The notes under the pieces: model-generated
What the model saw: only the letters and a program-made list of their open reading frames with translations
The model's database searches: none
What the model was told of the DNA's origin: nothing
In this document: piece by piece, positions 8,377 to 17,189 of the stretch
Position numbering within the stretch: the first letter of the stretch is position 1
How the letters are laid out: the number at the start of each line of letters is the position of its first letter
From: Roseiarcus sp963822215
Lineage (GTDB): Bacteria > Pseudomonadota > Alphaproteobacteria > Rhizobiales > Beijerinckiaceae
DNA length: 64,000 bases
NCBI GenBank assembly: GCA_963822215.1
Contig: CAWGGX010000003.1
Location: 1,240,001 to 1,304,000, forward strand
Direction: 5' to 3'
Translations under genes and position numbers: made by a program

Positions 8377-9102
8377 ATGAACGGACGCAGACTGTTGCCG
8401 GGCAAGCCCGTGCCGGCCTCGGACATCCCCGATTACACCATCGCGCGCGACACGCTCGACGAGATGCTGTCGCCCGCCTTCCGCGACCGGCTGGCGCGCC
8501 TCAACGCCATCGTTGCGCGTTCCGGCGAGCCCCTGGAAGGCAATATCTTCTATCCGGACCTCAACGAGACCTTCGCGGACAATCCCCCGGCGGCCTCGCT
8601 TGCGCCGGCCCGCCGCAACGTCTGGCGGGCGGCGCGGTTCAAGCGCCAATTCCTCGAGGTCGGGGTCAACGCCGGCCACAGCGCGCTGCTTGTCCTGTCG
8701 GCCAATCCGAAACTCGAATACACCGGCGTCGACATCCTCGCTCATCGCTACACGGTCGAGTGTGTTGACTTCCTCAAGGGCGAATTTCCTGGCCGGGTGC
8801 ATCTTTTTCCGGGCGATTCGCGCGAGGTGCTGCCCTGGCTCGCCGACCGCGCCGACGACCAGACCTTCGATCTCTACGGCATCGACGGCGGACACACGGA
8901 CGAGGTCTGTCTCTCCGACATGACCCATTGCGTTCGCATGGCCCAGGGACAGAAGGGCCGGCACCTTCTGCTCGACGACGTCCATGCGAGCTGGATCTTC
9001 GACATCTACTGCGAATTCGCGGCGCGCGGCGAGCTGACGACGGAGACCTTCTTCGACGACTGGGAGGATGCCGGCCGGAACCTTCTGGCGAGGATCGAGT
9101 GA
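8377..9102 (+). CDS. Class I SAM-dependent methyltransferase
   Basis: This 241-residue protein has a Rossmann methyltransferase core: motif I FLEVGVNAGHSALLVLS (about residues 90-106), an acidic residue after the second strand (YTGVDILAHRY), and motif LYGIDGGHTDEVCLSDM followed by LLLDDVHASW. This resembles Methyltransf_24 proteins that act on sugars or glycan precursors. Its stop overlaps the start of a glycosyltransferase gene (GTGA), so the two are translationally coupled and likely modify the same surface polysaccharide or glycolipid. The acceptor is unknown. Confidence 0.85.
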   Translation: MNGRRLLPGKPVPASDIPDYTIARDTLDEMLSPAFRDRLARLNAIVARSGEPLEGNIFYPDLNETFADNPPAASLAPARRNVWRAARFKRQFLEVGVNAGHSALLVLSANPKLEYTGVDILAHRYTVECVDFLKGEFPGRVHLFPGDSREVLPWLADRADDQTFDLYGIDGGHTDEVCLSDMTHCVRMAQGQKGRHLLLDDVHASWIFDIYCEFAARGELTTETFFDDWEDAGRNLLARIE

Positions 9103-9944
9103 CGGCGAGCGCCCAGTCTGGCGATTTCGCCTCCTTCTGGCACCGCGGACCGCTCCATCCGTTCGCCTGGGCCTGTCTCGTCTCGTTTCCGGACGAGGGG
9201 GCGACGCTCAGCCTCTACAGCTACGATTTGCGCCTCGACACCCCCCCCGGCGTCCGGCTCCTCGACGCGCGAGCGATCTGCCCGGACGAGACGCTCATTT
9301 CGCGCTACCTCGCCAACGGCAAGCCGTCGATCGCGACCTTCGCCGACATGTTCCGCTACCGGATGATCCGCGAGACCGGCGCCTGCTGGGTCGACACCGA
9401 CCTTATCTGCCTGAAAACGCCAGGGTTTTCCAAGGACGCCTACGTCTTTGGCCGGCAGGCCGATGCGGTCAGCACGCTCCTCGTCAACAACGCCGTGCTG
9501 AGGTTGCCGCGCTCCGATCCGGCGCTCGCCGAACTCGTCGCGACCGCCGAGGCCGCGGCCGACGTTGACGCGCGCTGGGGCGCGCTCGGGCCGTTCTTGC
9601 TGACGCCGGTGCTGGGGAAGCACGGGCTTTATGCGAAGGCGTTCGAGCCGCGCGTTTGCTACCCCATCGAGCCCGAACAGTTCTGGAAGCCGTTTCTGCC
9701 CGCCTATCGCGACCGGGTCGCGGAGGCGGTCGAGGGCGCGACTTTCCTGCATCTGTGGAGCGAGGCGATCCGCTGGGCCGGCTACCCGTTCGACCTCCGT
9801 CCGCCCGAGGGCTCCTACCTGTGGGAGCGCTTTCGCCAGGTCGGCGCGCTCGGACGCTTCCCCCGCGCCTGCGACGAGGACGAGGTCCGCCGCCTGATGG
9901 GCAAGGCGATGGCGGAGAGCGAGAAGCGGGCGGAGGCGCGCTGA
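9099..9944 (+). CDS. Glycosyltransferase with DxD motif (OCH1/capsular type)
   Basis: This 281-residue protein starts at a GTG overlapping the methyltransferase stop. It has the pattern of glycosyltransferases that share the DxD core: a WHRGPLHPF opening, FADMFRYRMIRETGACWVD and then DTDLICLK (the metal-nucleotide-sugar DxD), with a later LHLWSEAIRW. Such enzymes transfer a hexose from a nucleotide sugar to a glycan. A run of eight C bases at 9241-9248 lies early in the coding region. Donor and acceptor sugars cannot be inferred. Confidence 0.85.
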   Translation: MTASAQSGDFASFWHRGPLHPFAWACLVSFPDEGATLSLYSYDLRLDTPPGVRLLDARAICPDETLISRYLANGKPSIATFADMFRYRMIRETGACWVDTDLICLKTPGFSKDAYVFGRQADAVSTLLVNNAVLRLPRSDPALAELVATAEAAADVDARWGALGPFLLTPVLGKHGLYAKAFEPRVCYPIEPEQFWKPFLPAYRDRVAEAVEGATFLHLWSEAIRWAGYPFDLRPPEGSYLWERFRQVGALGRFPRACDEDEVRRLMGKAMAESEKRAEAR

Positions 9945-10193
9945 CGCCGGAAGAAGGCGACGCCACGTGGACGTGGCGCCAAGACCAAATCCAGCCAGTT
10001 TTTTGCAAGAGTGGCCCATTGCCGGGGGTCCGATGCTCCAGGATGCCGATCAGGCCCAGAACAGGGAAAGGGTCGAAGCCAGGGTCGACCCCGGCTCATA
10101 GCCCGTCGACTGACGGGCCTCCCAGCGGACACCCTATGGGGGATCGAGCCCGACCACGCGGTCTCAGATTCCGCGAGCAGGGCGAACGGATTC

Positions 10194-11588
10194 TCACACC
10201 CCCGGCGGCTCCGGCCACGACAGCAACTCCGCCGAGCGAATCTCTTCATAGGCCCGCGCCACAGACAGAACGCCGACGTCGTCGAAGCGGCGGCCGACGA
10301 TCTGCAGGCCGATCGGCAGGCCCTCGGCGGAGAAGCCGGAATTGATCGACAGCGCCGGCTGCCCGGACATGTTGAAGGCGACGGTGAAGCCGATGTGGGG
10401 GAACGGGTTCAAGGGATCGCGGCTCGGCGAGGCCCATTCGGCCGGAAAGGCGGTCATCGGCGCGGTCGGGGTCAGCACGACGTCGAAGCGCTGCGTCGCA
10501 CGGTTCGCCGCCTGCTGCATCGCCTGGACCTGGCTGAAACCACGGAACACATGCTGCCCGGAAAATCCATTCGCCAACTCCGCCCAGTCGCGAATGAACG
10601 GCAGCACCGCGGCGCGCTTGTCCGGCGTGAGCGCATTGAGGTCGATCAGCGCCCGGGTGCGCCAGAAATGGTCGAGCCCGTCGAGCATCTCCTGGGTAAG
10701 AAACGGCGCGACAGGCTCGACGCGGGCGCCGGCGGCCTCGAAATCGCGGGCCGCCCGCTCGATCGCCGCGCGGACCTCCGCCGTCGGCGTGTCTCCGCAG
10801 CCCGCCTCCATGAGCAGCCCGACCCTGAGGCCCGCCAGCCGCGCCGGACGGATCGCCCAGTCCAGCGCCTGGTAATCGAGGCTCGTATAGTCACGCGCGT
10901 CCGGCTGCGTCAGCGTCGCCATCAACAGGCCGGCGTCGGCGACGTTGCGAGTCATCGGGCCGGCGACGCGCCCGACATAGGGCGGATCGATCGGCACGCG
11001 GCCGGCGGTCGGCTTCAGACCGACGATGCCGCACCAGCCGGCGGGCAGGCGGACCGAGCCGCCGATGTCGGTGCCCACGTGCAGCGGCCCGTAGAGCGCC
11101 GCGGCCGCCGCGCCCGCCCCGGCCGACGAGCCGCCGGGATTGCGGTCGAGCTTCCACGGATTGCGCGCGAGCGCATGATGGCTCGAAAGGCCGGACGACA
11201 GCATGCCGTAATCGGGCATGGTCGTCTTGGCGAAGAGCACGGCCCCCGCTTCCCGGAGGCGGCCGGCGGGCGGCGCGTCGGCTGCAGCCGGGGTCATGTC
11301 GCTCGCCGCAGTGCCGATCGGGGTCGGCTCGCCTTTGGTCGCAATATTGTCCTTGACCGTGACCGGCACGCCGTCGAGCGGACCGATCGGCTCGCCCTTC
11401 ATCCAACGCGCTTCCGAGGCGCCCGCCTCGGCGAGCGCCCGCTCCGGCGCATAGAGCCAGGTCGCCGCGATATGCGGCTCGAACGCCTCGACCCGCGCAA
11501 TGACGGAAGCCATGGCCTCGGCGGGTGAAAGCTTGTGCGAACGATAGGCGCTCACGAGGTCGAGCGCAGTTAGGCGGAAAGGTTCCAC
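10194..11588 (-). CDS. Amidase (amidase-signature family)
   Basis: This 464-residue protein has the Ser-cisSer-Lys triad of the amidase signature family. The Lys is in GVPVTVKDNIATKGEPT, the cis-Ser in NPGGSSAGAGAA, and the nucleophile Ser in GTDIGGSVRLPAGWCG. It hydrolyses a carboxamide to acid plus ammonia; the substrate is not specified by sequence. It lies downstream of, and on the same strand as, an ABC binding protein for peptides or opines (13261-14745). The two may once have formed a uptake-and-hydrolysis operon, now separated by an insertion sequence. Length and start match the family. Confidence 0.92.
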   Translation of the reverse strand: MEPFRLTALDLVSAYRSHKLSPAEAMASVIARVEAFEPHIAATWLYAPERALAEAGASEARWMKGEPIGPLDGVPVTVKDNIATKGEPTPIGTAASDMTPAAADAPPAGRLREAGAVLFAKTTMPDYGMLSSGLSSHHALARNPWKLDRNPGGSSAGAGAAAAALYGPLHVGTDIGGSVRLPAGWCGIVGLKPTAGRVPIDPPYVGRVAGPMTRNVADAGLLMATLTQPDARDYTSLDYQALDWAIRPARLAGLRVGLLMEAGCGDTPTAEVRAAIERAARDFEAAGARVEPVAPFLTQEMLDGLDHFWRTRALIDLNALTPDKRAAVLPFIRDWAELANGFSGQHVFRGFSQVQAMQQAANRATQRFDVVLTPTAPMTAFPAEWASPSRDPLNPFPHIGFTVAFNMSGQPALSINSGFSAEGLPIGLQIVGRRFDDVGVLSVARAYEEIRSAELLSWPEPPGV

Positions 11589-11655
11589 GTCGTTCAGGCC
11601 TTATCGGGTTGCGCCCTTGAACCATCACCCTGCCGCCTTCGACGGCTGCCCCTCT

Positions 11656-11664
11656 CCCTGGGGG
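11656..11664. repeat. Target-site duplication, left copy (9 bp)
   Basis: CCCTGGGGG directly abuts the left end of the insertion sequence and is repeated exactly at 13195-13203 on the other side. Joining the flanks rebuilds a palindrome of the type CCCCTCTCCCTGGGGGAGAG, so the element jumped into the loop of an intergenic hairpin. Confidence 0.9.
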
Positions 11665-11690
11665 CTAGCGTGCGCACACATTCGATTCGC
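11665..11690. repeat. Left terminal inverted repeat of the insertion sequence
   Basis: It begins CTAGCGTGCGCACACATT and pairs with the inverted copy at 13169-13194; only two of 26 positions differ (C versus T in both). Confidence 0.92.
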
Positions 11691-11786
11691 GGACGAGTCA
11701 AACACATTTTTTGCAAACATCGCTTGATCGTTGAGAATCATGTGTGATTCTGTATCGGCCGGCCCTTTGTTTGGAGAGGATCGGCG

Positions 11787-13168
11787 ATGACAGACGTGAA
11801 CATTGGCTTCTTCGGCGACGTGCGCCTTGAAAAAAGGGGCGCCTGGCGCTGGAGCGCATGTGCGCGCGCATTAGCGCGGGCTTTCGCCAACTGTGCGACA
11901 GCCGGGCGGAGAAGGTTGGTCTGACGCGGTTTTTCCGCAATCCGAGAGTGACGGTGGAAGAAATTCTGCGCGGCGCGGCGGAGCGGACGGGAACCGCCGC
12001 GGCGGGACGGCACGTTCTGTTGATCCAGGATACGAGCGAAATCAACTATGAAGCCAAAGCCAAGCGCAAGCGTGGCCTTGGCCGCGTCGGCAACGGCAAG
12101 GACGTCGGCCTGTTCGTCCATCCGGCGCTGGCGGTCGACGCCGCCGACGGCGGCGTCCTGGGGCTCGCGGGGGCGACGATCTGGCGGCGAACGCGGATCA
12201 AGGAGGACGACTACCAGAGCCTGCCGATCGAGGAGAAGGAGAGCAACAAGTGGCTCGCCACGCCCCTGGCGGCGAAGCGGTTCCTGAACTCGGCGACGAT
12301 GATCACCGAGATCTCCGATCGGGAGGCCGACATCTACGAGCATTTCGCCCGCGTGCCCGATGGGCGAACGCATGTCCTGGTTCGCGCCGTGCGCGATCGG
12401 GCGCTCATCGAGGCGGGCGAGCGGCTGCTGTCGAAGATCGCCGCCGCGCCGGAAGCGGGCCGTCTGAGCTTCGATCTGCCCGGCCGGCCCGGACGGACGG
12501 CCCGGAAGGTCACGCTGGCGGTGCGTTTCTGTCCGGTCGTCCTGCGTCGTCCCGAGCGCGGCGCCGACCGGCGGGATCCGCCCGGCGTCGCGCTCAATCT
12601 CGTCGAGGCGCGCGAAATCGACCCGCCGCCCTCCGAGGAGCCGATCGTCTGGCGCCTGTTGACGACGCATGGCGTGAGCACGCTTGCCCAAGCGGCGTGG
12701 ATTATCGAGCTCTATCGCTATCGCTGGATCATCGAGCAGCTCTTCCGCACCCTCAAGTCGCAGGGCTTCGACCTCGAAGACAGCCTCTTGCGCGACGGCG
12801 ACGCGCTCGAACGCCTGGCGGCGACCGCGCTGATCGCCGCCGCGAGCGTCATGCAACTGGTCCAGGGACGGGACGAGGCGGGCGCGGCTTTCCCGGCCGC
12901 GCGCGTCTTCGAACCCGACGAAATCGCCGTTCTGGAGGCGCTGGCCGGCAAATTCGAAGGCAAGACCCAGAAGCAGAAGAACCCGCACCCCAGACGCAGC
13001 CTGGCTTGGGCGGCCTGGTGCATCGCCCGCCTCGGCGGCTGGACCGGCTACGCCAAAGAGCGTTCGCCAGGCCCTATCACCTTCGTCCACGGCCTGCGCC
13101 GCTTCCACGCCATCGCAGAAGGCTTCAATCTCGCCGCCGCCACCTCGCCTGCCCCACTTGACAGCTGA
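11787..13168 (+). pseudogene. IS4-family DDE transposase, reading frame shifted near its start
   Basis: The main frame runs from 11858 (436 residues) and has the DDE triad: first Asp in LLIQDTSEINY, second in ISDREADIYEHF, and Glu in the Y-R-E-K motif YRYRWIIEQLFRTLKSQGF. The natural N-terminus (MTDVNIGFFGDVRLEKRGA) is in another frame starting at the ATG at 11787. The two join if one base is restored in GCCTGG near 11843-11848, or if the ribosome slips by -1 on the A6 run near 11830. This may be a mutation, a sequence error, or regulated slippage. A shorter protein from 11858 would lack the first helices of the DNA-binding domain. Confidence 0.85.
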
Positions 13169-13194
13169 GCAAATCAAATGTGTGCGCACGCTAG
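13169..13194. repeat. Right terminal inverted repeat of the insertion sequence
   Basis: Read on the minus strand it begins CTAGCGTGCGCACACATT, matching the left end at 11665. Confidence 0.92.
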
Positions 13195-13203
13195 CCCTGG
13201 GGG
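13195..13203. repeat. Target-site duplication, right copy (9 bp)
   Basis: CCCTGGGGG, identical to 11656-11664. It is followed by AGAGGGG, the other arm of the interrupted palindrome. Confidence 0.9.
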
Positions 13204-13260
13204 AGAGGGGCGACCCCTTCCCCCTCGGGGGGAAGGTGGCGCAAAGCGCCGGATTAGGGC

Positions 13261-14745
13261 TCACTTCCACGACATTTCCGACAGGTCGTTGACGAAGATC
13301 GGCGCGTTCTTCCACAGACCCTTCAAATCCGCGCTCGCGACCGTCACGTTGGGAAGCTGGAAGAGAAACGCGTTGACCGCATCGGCGGCGAGCTGCTTCT
13401 GCGCTTCGCCGAGCGCCGCCTTGTACGCATCGAGGTTCGGCGCTGTGGTGACCTTCTTGTAGATCTCCTGGAACGCCGGGCTGTCATATTGATAATAGTA
13501 GCTCGGGTTGGCGTAGATGCCGATGTCCAGCGGCTCGACGTGGCTAATGATGGTCAAGTCGTAATTGTGGTCCTTGTAGACGCCGGACAGCCACTGCGCC
13601 CATTCGACGTTCTCGATTTTGGCGTTGATGCCGACGTCGGCGAGTTCAGCGGCGATGATTTCGCCGCCCTGGCGGGCGTAGTTGGCGACCGGCGGCAGGA
13701 TCAGGGAGAGCTCGAGCGGCGTCGTCACCCCCGCCTCCTTCAGAAGCGCCTTCGCCTTGTCCGGGTCGTGCGGGTATAGGCCGGTGAGGTCGACATAGCC
13801 GGGATCGTTCGGCGTCAGGTGGCTGCCGATCGGCGTCCCCAGCCCGTTCATCGCCCCGTCGATGATCGCCTTGCGGTCGATGGCGTAAGAAATCGCCTGA
13901 CGCACCTTGAGATCGTCGAGCGGCTTCTTCTTGTTGTTCATCGCGAGAATCGTCTTGCCCTCGGTGCCGCCGATCAGCACCTCAAAGCGCGGGTCCGACT
14001 TGAACTGGTCAAGCGCCTGGAGGTTGGCGAAGCGCGGAAAAGCGTCAATGTCACCCGCAAGCATCCCGGCCACCGCCGCCGACGGATCGGAGATGAAGCG
14101 GAAGGTCGCGTGCGCAAGCGGGATTTTCGCCGCGTCGCGATAGCCGTCCCATTTGTCGAGGGTGATCGAGCTGCCCTTCGTCCACGCGCCGAGCTTATAG
14201 GGCCCGGTGCCGACCGGGGCCGTTGCTTCGTTGGCCCCGCTCTTCTCGTCGAGGATGACGGCGGTGTTCATCCCGAGATGGAACAGCGCCTCGAAGCTCG
14301 GATCCTTGAAATGCAACACGACGGTCATCGGATCGGGCGTCTCGATCGAATCGATCGAGGCGAAGAAGCCCTTGTCCTTGTTGGTCGAGTCCTTCGCGCC
14401 GAAACGCTCGAAGGAGAACTTGACGTCCTTGGACGTGAACGGCTCGCCGTCCTGGAACGTGACGTTCGGCTTGAGCGCAAAGGTCAGCGTCTTGAGGTCG
14501 GGCGAAAAGGTCCATTTCTCGGCGAGCAGCGGCGTCACCGAGAAGTCCTCGTTGATCTTGGTCAGCCCCTCGAAGATGTTGTAGTGGGTGATTTCGCCGA
14601 TCGCCGCGGCGGGCGCCGCCGTGGGATCGAGGCCGGGCGGCTCGAGCACCATGCCGATGGTCACGCTGTCCTTGGCGGACGCGAGACCGATGGACGCGAC
14701 GAGGGCGAAGGCGGCGGAAATCAACAGATGCGATGCGCGGCGCAT
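13261..14745 (-). CDS. ABC transporter substrate-binding protein, family 5 (peptide/nickel/opine)
   Basis: This is a 494-residue periplasmic protein. The chosen start at 14745 gives a clean signal peptide (about residues 1-24, ending GLASA) and has GGAG ten bases upstream; a longer frame to 14892 adds an unlikely leader. Family-5 hallmarks follow: a PPGLDPTAAPA opening, YNIFEGLTKINEDFSVTPLL, LAEKWTFSPDLKTLTF, and the VRQAISYAIDRKAIIDG helix. It would deliver di- or oligopeptides, or a similar ligand, to a Dpp/Opp-type permease. No permease is adjacent; a complete dppBCDF set lacking a binding protein lies 11 kb away on the same strand. Confidence 0.92.
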   Translation of the reverse strand: MRRASHLLISAAFALVASIGLASAKDSVTIGMVLEPPGLDPTAAPAAAIGEITHYNIFEGLTKINEDFSVTPLLAEKWTFSPDLKTLTFALKPNVTFQDGEPFTSKDVKFSFERFGAKDSTNKDKGFFASIDSIETPDPMTVVLHFKDPSFEALFHLGMNTAVILDEKSGANEATAPVGTGPYKLGAWTKGSSITLDKWDGYRDAAKIPLAHATFRFISDPSAAVAGMLAGDIDAFPRFANLQALDQFKSDPRFEVLIGGTEGKTILAMNNKKKPLDDLKVRQAISYAIDRKAIIDGAMNGLGTPIGSHLTPNDPGYVDLTGLYPHDPDKAKALLKEAGVTTPLELSLILPPVANYARQGGEIIAAELADVGINAKIENVEWAQWLSGVYKDHNYDLTIISHVEPLDIGIYANPSYYYQYDSPAFQEIYKKVTTAPNLDAYKAALGEAQKQLAADAVNAFLFQLPNVTVASADLKGLWKNAPIFVNDLSEMSWK

Positions 14746-14922
14746 GGAATGCTCCGAAGGGGGCGAGTCGCCGGACCATAGCATTGCGCAACGCGCCATC
14801 GTCAAGAACGCGGAACGGTCGGGTGTGTCCCTGTTTGAATTTTGGCGGGGTTGACGAGCGCTCGCGTCTCCCGGTTCGCCGGTGGTATGCATTCCGTCAG
14901 GGATAGCCGAGGGTCACCGTTC

Positions 14923-15153
14923 ATGCAGCGAGAATCCGTTCTGACCTGCCCAAAGTGCGGCTATCAGGCCGCTGAGACAATGCCCACCGACGCCTGCCAA
15001 TTTTTCTACGAGTGCAAAGGATGCGGAGCGATCCTCAAACCGCTGGATGGCGACTGCTGCGTGTTTTGCTCATACGGCTCCGTTCCCTGTCCGCCAATTC
15101 AAGAATCACGAGCAACGGGTTTGGCTGCCAAATGTTGTGGAGCTAAAGCGTGA
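14923..15153 (+). CDS. GDCCVxC-domain small Cys-rich protein
   Basis: This 76-residue protein has an N-terminal zinc-ribbon-like pair (CPKCGYQ and later CKGCGA), then the family signature GDCCVFCSYGSVPCPPIQ, and a C-terminal CC. Eleven cysteines in 76 residues suggest metal or metalloid binding. Relatives are often found near mercury or other metal-resistance genes, and some contain selenocysteine; here every expected position is an ordinary Cys codon. An in-frame ATG at 14887 is an alternative start. It appears to be a single gene, with no metal transporter beside it. Confidence 0.75.
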   Translation: MQRESVLTCPKCGYQAAETMPTDACQFFYECKGCGAILKPLDGDCCVFCSYGSVPCPPIQESRATGLAAKCCGAKA

Positions 15154-15422
15154 CGCCGGAGCGGCGGGCCGAGATTGCGAAGGTAGCCGCAAACACAAGG
15201 TGGGGAAAACAGCAAGCCGCCTCGCCGCCGATCGCGCACCGCTGTTTGCGCTGATCCGCCAACGAAAAAGCGCGGCCCCTACAAGAAAGTGTCAGCCAAA
15301 GTTTCAAACTGACGACCCAACGATCCACGAATTGCGATCGTCAAAAAAGCGCGAGCCCCCTGTCGTCGGACAGGAGGCTCGCGGGTTCGATCAAGGCCTC
15401 GCTCTGAGCGGAGCCAATGCGC

Positions 15423-15965
15423 TCAGCCGGGCTGGCCGCCGCCGGGCTGGCTGTTTCCGTTCGCCGGGCGGGCGCGGCGCTCGGCCATGAACCGCTCGAA
15501 CTCCTCGCGGTCCTTGGCGCGGCGGATCGCTTCGCTGTATTCGGCGAATTCGCGCTGCGCGTCGTCGAGCTTGCGGCGCTCCTCGTCGAGCCGGCGAAGC
15601 TCCGCCTCCCGCCATTCGTCGAACGCCATGTTGCCGGTCGAGGCCGCATAGAAGCGGCTGGCGCGGCGCATCGCCCCGCATCCCCACGAAGCATTTGACG
15701 CCGTTGAGGCCATGGTGCGCGCATCCTGCCATTTGTCGGTGACGAAGGTCTGCAGATCCGGCCCGCCGGAACGGCGCTGCCAGTATTTGTAGCCGAGGAT
15801 CGCGAGCCCGATCGGCCAGAAGACGATGAAGCCGAGGATCACGGCGATGATCTCGAACGCCGTCCAGCGCGTGCCGCCGCGCCGCCATCGGGCGTTCGCC
15901 CAGTCGCCCGGGCCGAACTCCCGCGCGCCGTAGCTTCCGCCCCACGTATTGTCAGCCGTTCCCAT
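15423..15965 (-). CDS. DUF2852 domain protein
   Basis: This is a 180-residue protein with one hydrophobic stretch (AFEIIAVILGFIVFWPIGLA, about residues 36-55) followed by an acidic and basic coiled-coil helix (REAELRRLDEERRKLDDAQREF) and a Gly/Pro-rich tail. This is the layout of DUF2852, a family common in Hyphomicrobiales with no known role. It is likely an inner-membrane protein with a cytoplasmic coil. Neighbours give no functional hint. Confidence 0.85.
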   Translation of the reverse strand: MGTADNTWGGSYGAREFGPGDWANARWRRGGTRWTAFEIIAVILGFIVFWPIGLAILGYKYWQRRSGGPDLQTFVTDKWQDARTMASTASNASWGCGAMRRASRFYAASTGNMAFDEWREAELRRLDEERRKLDDAQREFAEYSEAIRRAKDREEFERFMAERRARPANGNSQPGGGQPG

Positions 15966-16103
15966 AAGGGACCTCCAAAGCCGCCCAAGCCCGCGACGCC
16001 ATCGGCGGCGGTTGCTCGGGGCGCCTATCAGATTGGCGCACGATCATGACCGCGCAAGGGCGCCGCAAGGGAAAATCGGCATGGGTCCAACGCCGCCTCT
16101 CCG

Positions 16104-16280
16104 TCTCATCTTTGGAGGGCGCCCGTCTCGGGCGCCGTGGGCGGCGGGACGCCGCCCGCCCGTTTCATCGTCGGACGGCGCGCGTCCCGCGCGCCATGGG
16201 CAGTGGGACGCCGCCCGTCCGTTTCATCGTCGGACGGCGCGCGTCTTGCGCGCCCTGAGCGGCGGGACGCCGCCCGTCCG
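16104..16280. repeat. Three tandem copies of a 59-bp unit
   Basis: Units lie at 16104-16162, 16163-16221 and 16222-16280, with exact 59-base spacing; copies 2 and 3 differ at only a few positions and copy 1 is more diverged. Each unit contains two GC-rich hairpin arms (GGCGCGCGTC...GCGCGCC and GGGACGCCGCCCGTCC). A partial start of a fourth unit (TTTCAT) precedes the SDR gene. The array ends 47 bases upstream of that gene's start. Confidence 0.9.
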
Positions 16281-16327
16281 TTTCATCTATTGTGAGGCGG
16301 TCGAACGGCGCAATGGAGGACTCGAGC

Positions 16328-17059
16328 ATGGCCTTTGCAGTTGATCTCTCGGGGCGGAACGCCCTGGTCACCGGCGGATCGCGCGGCATCGGCCGGGCGA
16401 TCGCCCTGGCGCTGGCGGAATGCGGCGCGGCCGTCGCGGTCAATTTCCGCACGCGCGCCGAAGAGGCCGACGCCGTCGTCGCGCACATCCGTTCCGCTGG
16501 CGGACAAGCGATCGCCATTCGCGCCGACGTGTCCCTCGCCGCAGACGTCGCGAGTTTGGCCGAGCGCGCCGCACGCGATCTCGACCCGATCGACATCCTG
16601 GTCAACAACGCGGGCCTGGCGATCGCGGACGCCGGGGAAGAGTCGTTCGATCGGACGATCGCGACGAATTTGAAGTCGGCCTACCTCGTGACCGAAGCGT
16701 TTCTGCCCGGCATGCAGGCGCGCGGTTGGGGACGGATCGTCAACATCTCCTCGGTCGCGGCGCGCGGCGCGGGCGTCATCGGCGTCGCCTACAACGCCTC
16801 CAAGGCCGGGCTCGAGGGCCTTACGCGTGGATACGCGGCGCGGGTCGCCAAAGACGGAATCACTGTCAACGCGGTCGCGCCCGGCCCGACCGATACCGAC
16901 ATGGGCGCCCCGTTGAAGGCCGCAGGCGCCGTCGCACGCATTCCCCTGGGCCGCATGGGCGAAGCGGAGGACGTCGCTCAGGCGACCGTGCTCCTCGTCG
17001 CCAACGGCTTCATCACCGGCCAGACGATTGCGGTCAACGGCGGGCTGGCGTTCCTTTAG
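16328..17059 (+). CDS. Short-chain dehydrogenase/reductase (FabG-like)
   Basis: This 243-residue classical SDR has the NAD(P)-binding TGGSRGIGRAIA (about residues 13-24), NNAG in ILVNNAGLA, catalytic Ser in NISSVA, and YNASK (Tyr-x-x-x-Lys) followed by the PGPTDTDM loop. The end INGG-type sequence (VNGGLAFL) fits the family. It reduces a carbonyl or oxidises an alcohol with NAD(P)H; an exact substrate cannot be given. The start at 16328 is preferred because GGAGG lies eight bases upstream; the ATG at 16313 overlaps that ribosome site. Confidence 0.93.
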   Translation: MAFAVDLSGRNALVTGGSRGIGRAIALALAECGAAVAVNFRTRAEEADAVVAHIRSAGGQAIAIRADVSLAADVASLAERAARDLDPIDILVNNAGLAIADAGEESFDRTIATNLKSAYLVTEAFLPGMQARGWGRIVNISSVAARGAGVIGVAYNASKAGLEGLTRGYAARVAKDGITVNAVAPGPTDTDMGAPLKAAGAVARIPLGRMGEAEDVAQATVLLVANGFITGQTIAVNGGLAFL

Positions 17060-17189
17060 GCGGGCCGCCCGAGCGTCGTTTCCGGCGCTACGGAGGCCCG
17101 CAGAACACAGTCCCGCGGGGGGGGGCGGGCCTGCTGGGACCCCTGCCCGGCGTCGAGAACGACGCGAAGGCCCCGGCGAAAACCGGACC

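Larger units (their letters stand above)
11665..13194 (+). mobile_element. IS4-family insertion sequence, complete, 1530 bp
   Basis: The element is bounded by terminal inverted repeats and a 9-bp target duplication and contains a single DDE transposase gene. Ends are perfect over 18 bases and continue with two mismatches in the next eight. The intact ends and exact duplication point to a recent insertion. It sits between an amidase gene and a binding-protein gene on the opposite strand, within a REP-like palindrome. No passenger gene is present. Confidence 0.93.

Noticed and set aside
14923..15153. Selenoprotein form of the GDCCVxC protein
   Set aside because: All signature positions are TGC or TGT; the only TGA is the terminal stop.
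15370..15400. tRNA-like GGTTCGATC (T-loop resemblance)
   Set aside because: The five bases on either side do not pair, and no acceptor or anticodon stem can be built.
16104..16280. CRISPR array
   Set aside because: The 59-bp units are contiguous with no unique spacers, only three copies exist, and no cas gene is near.
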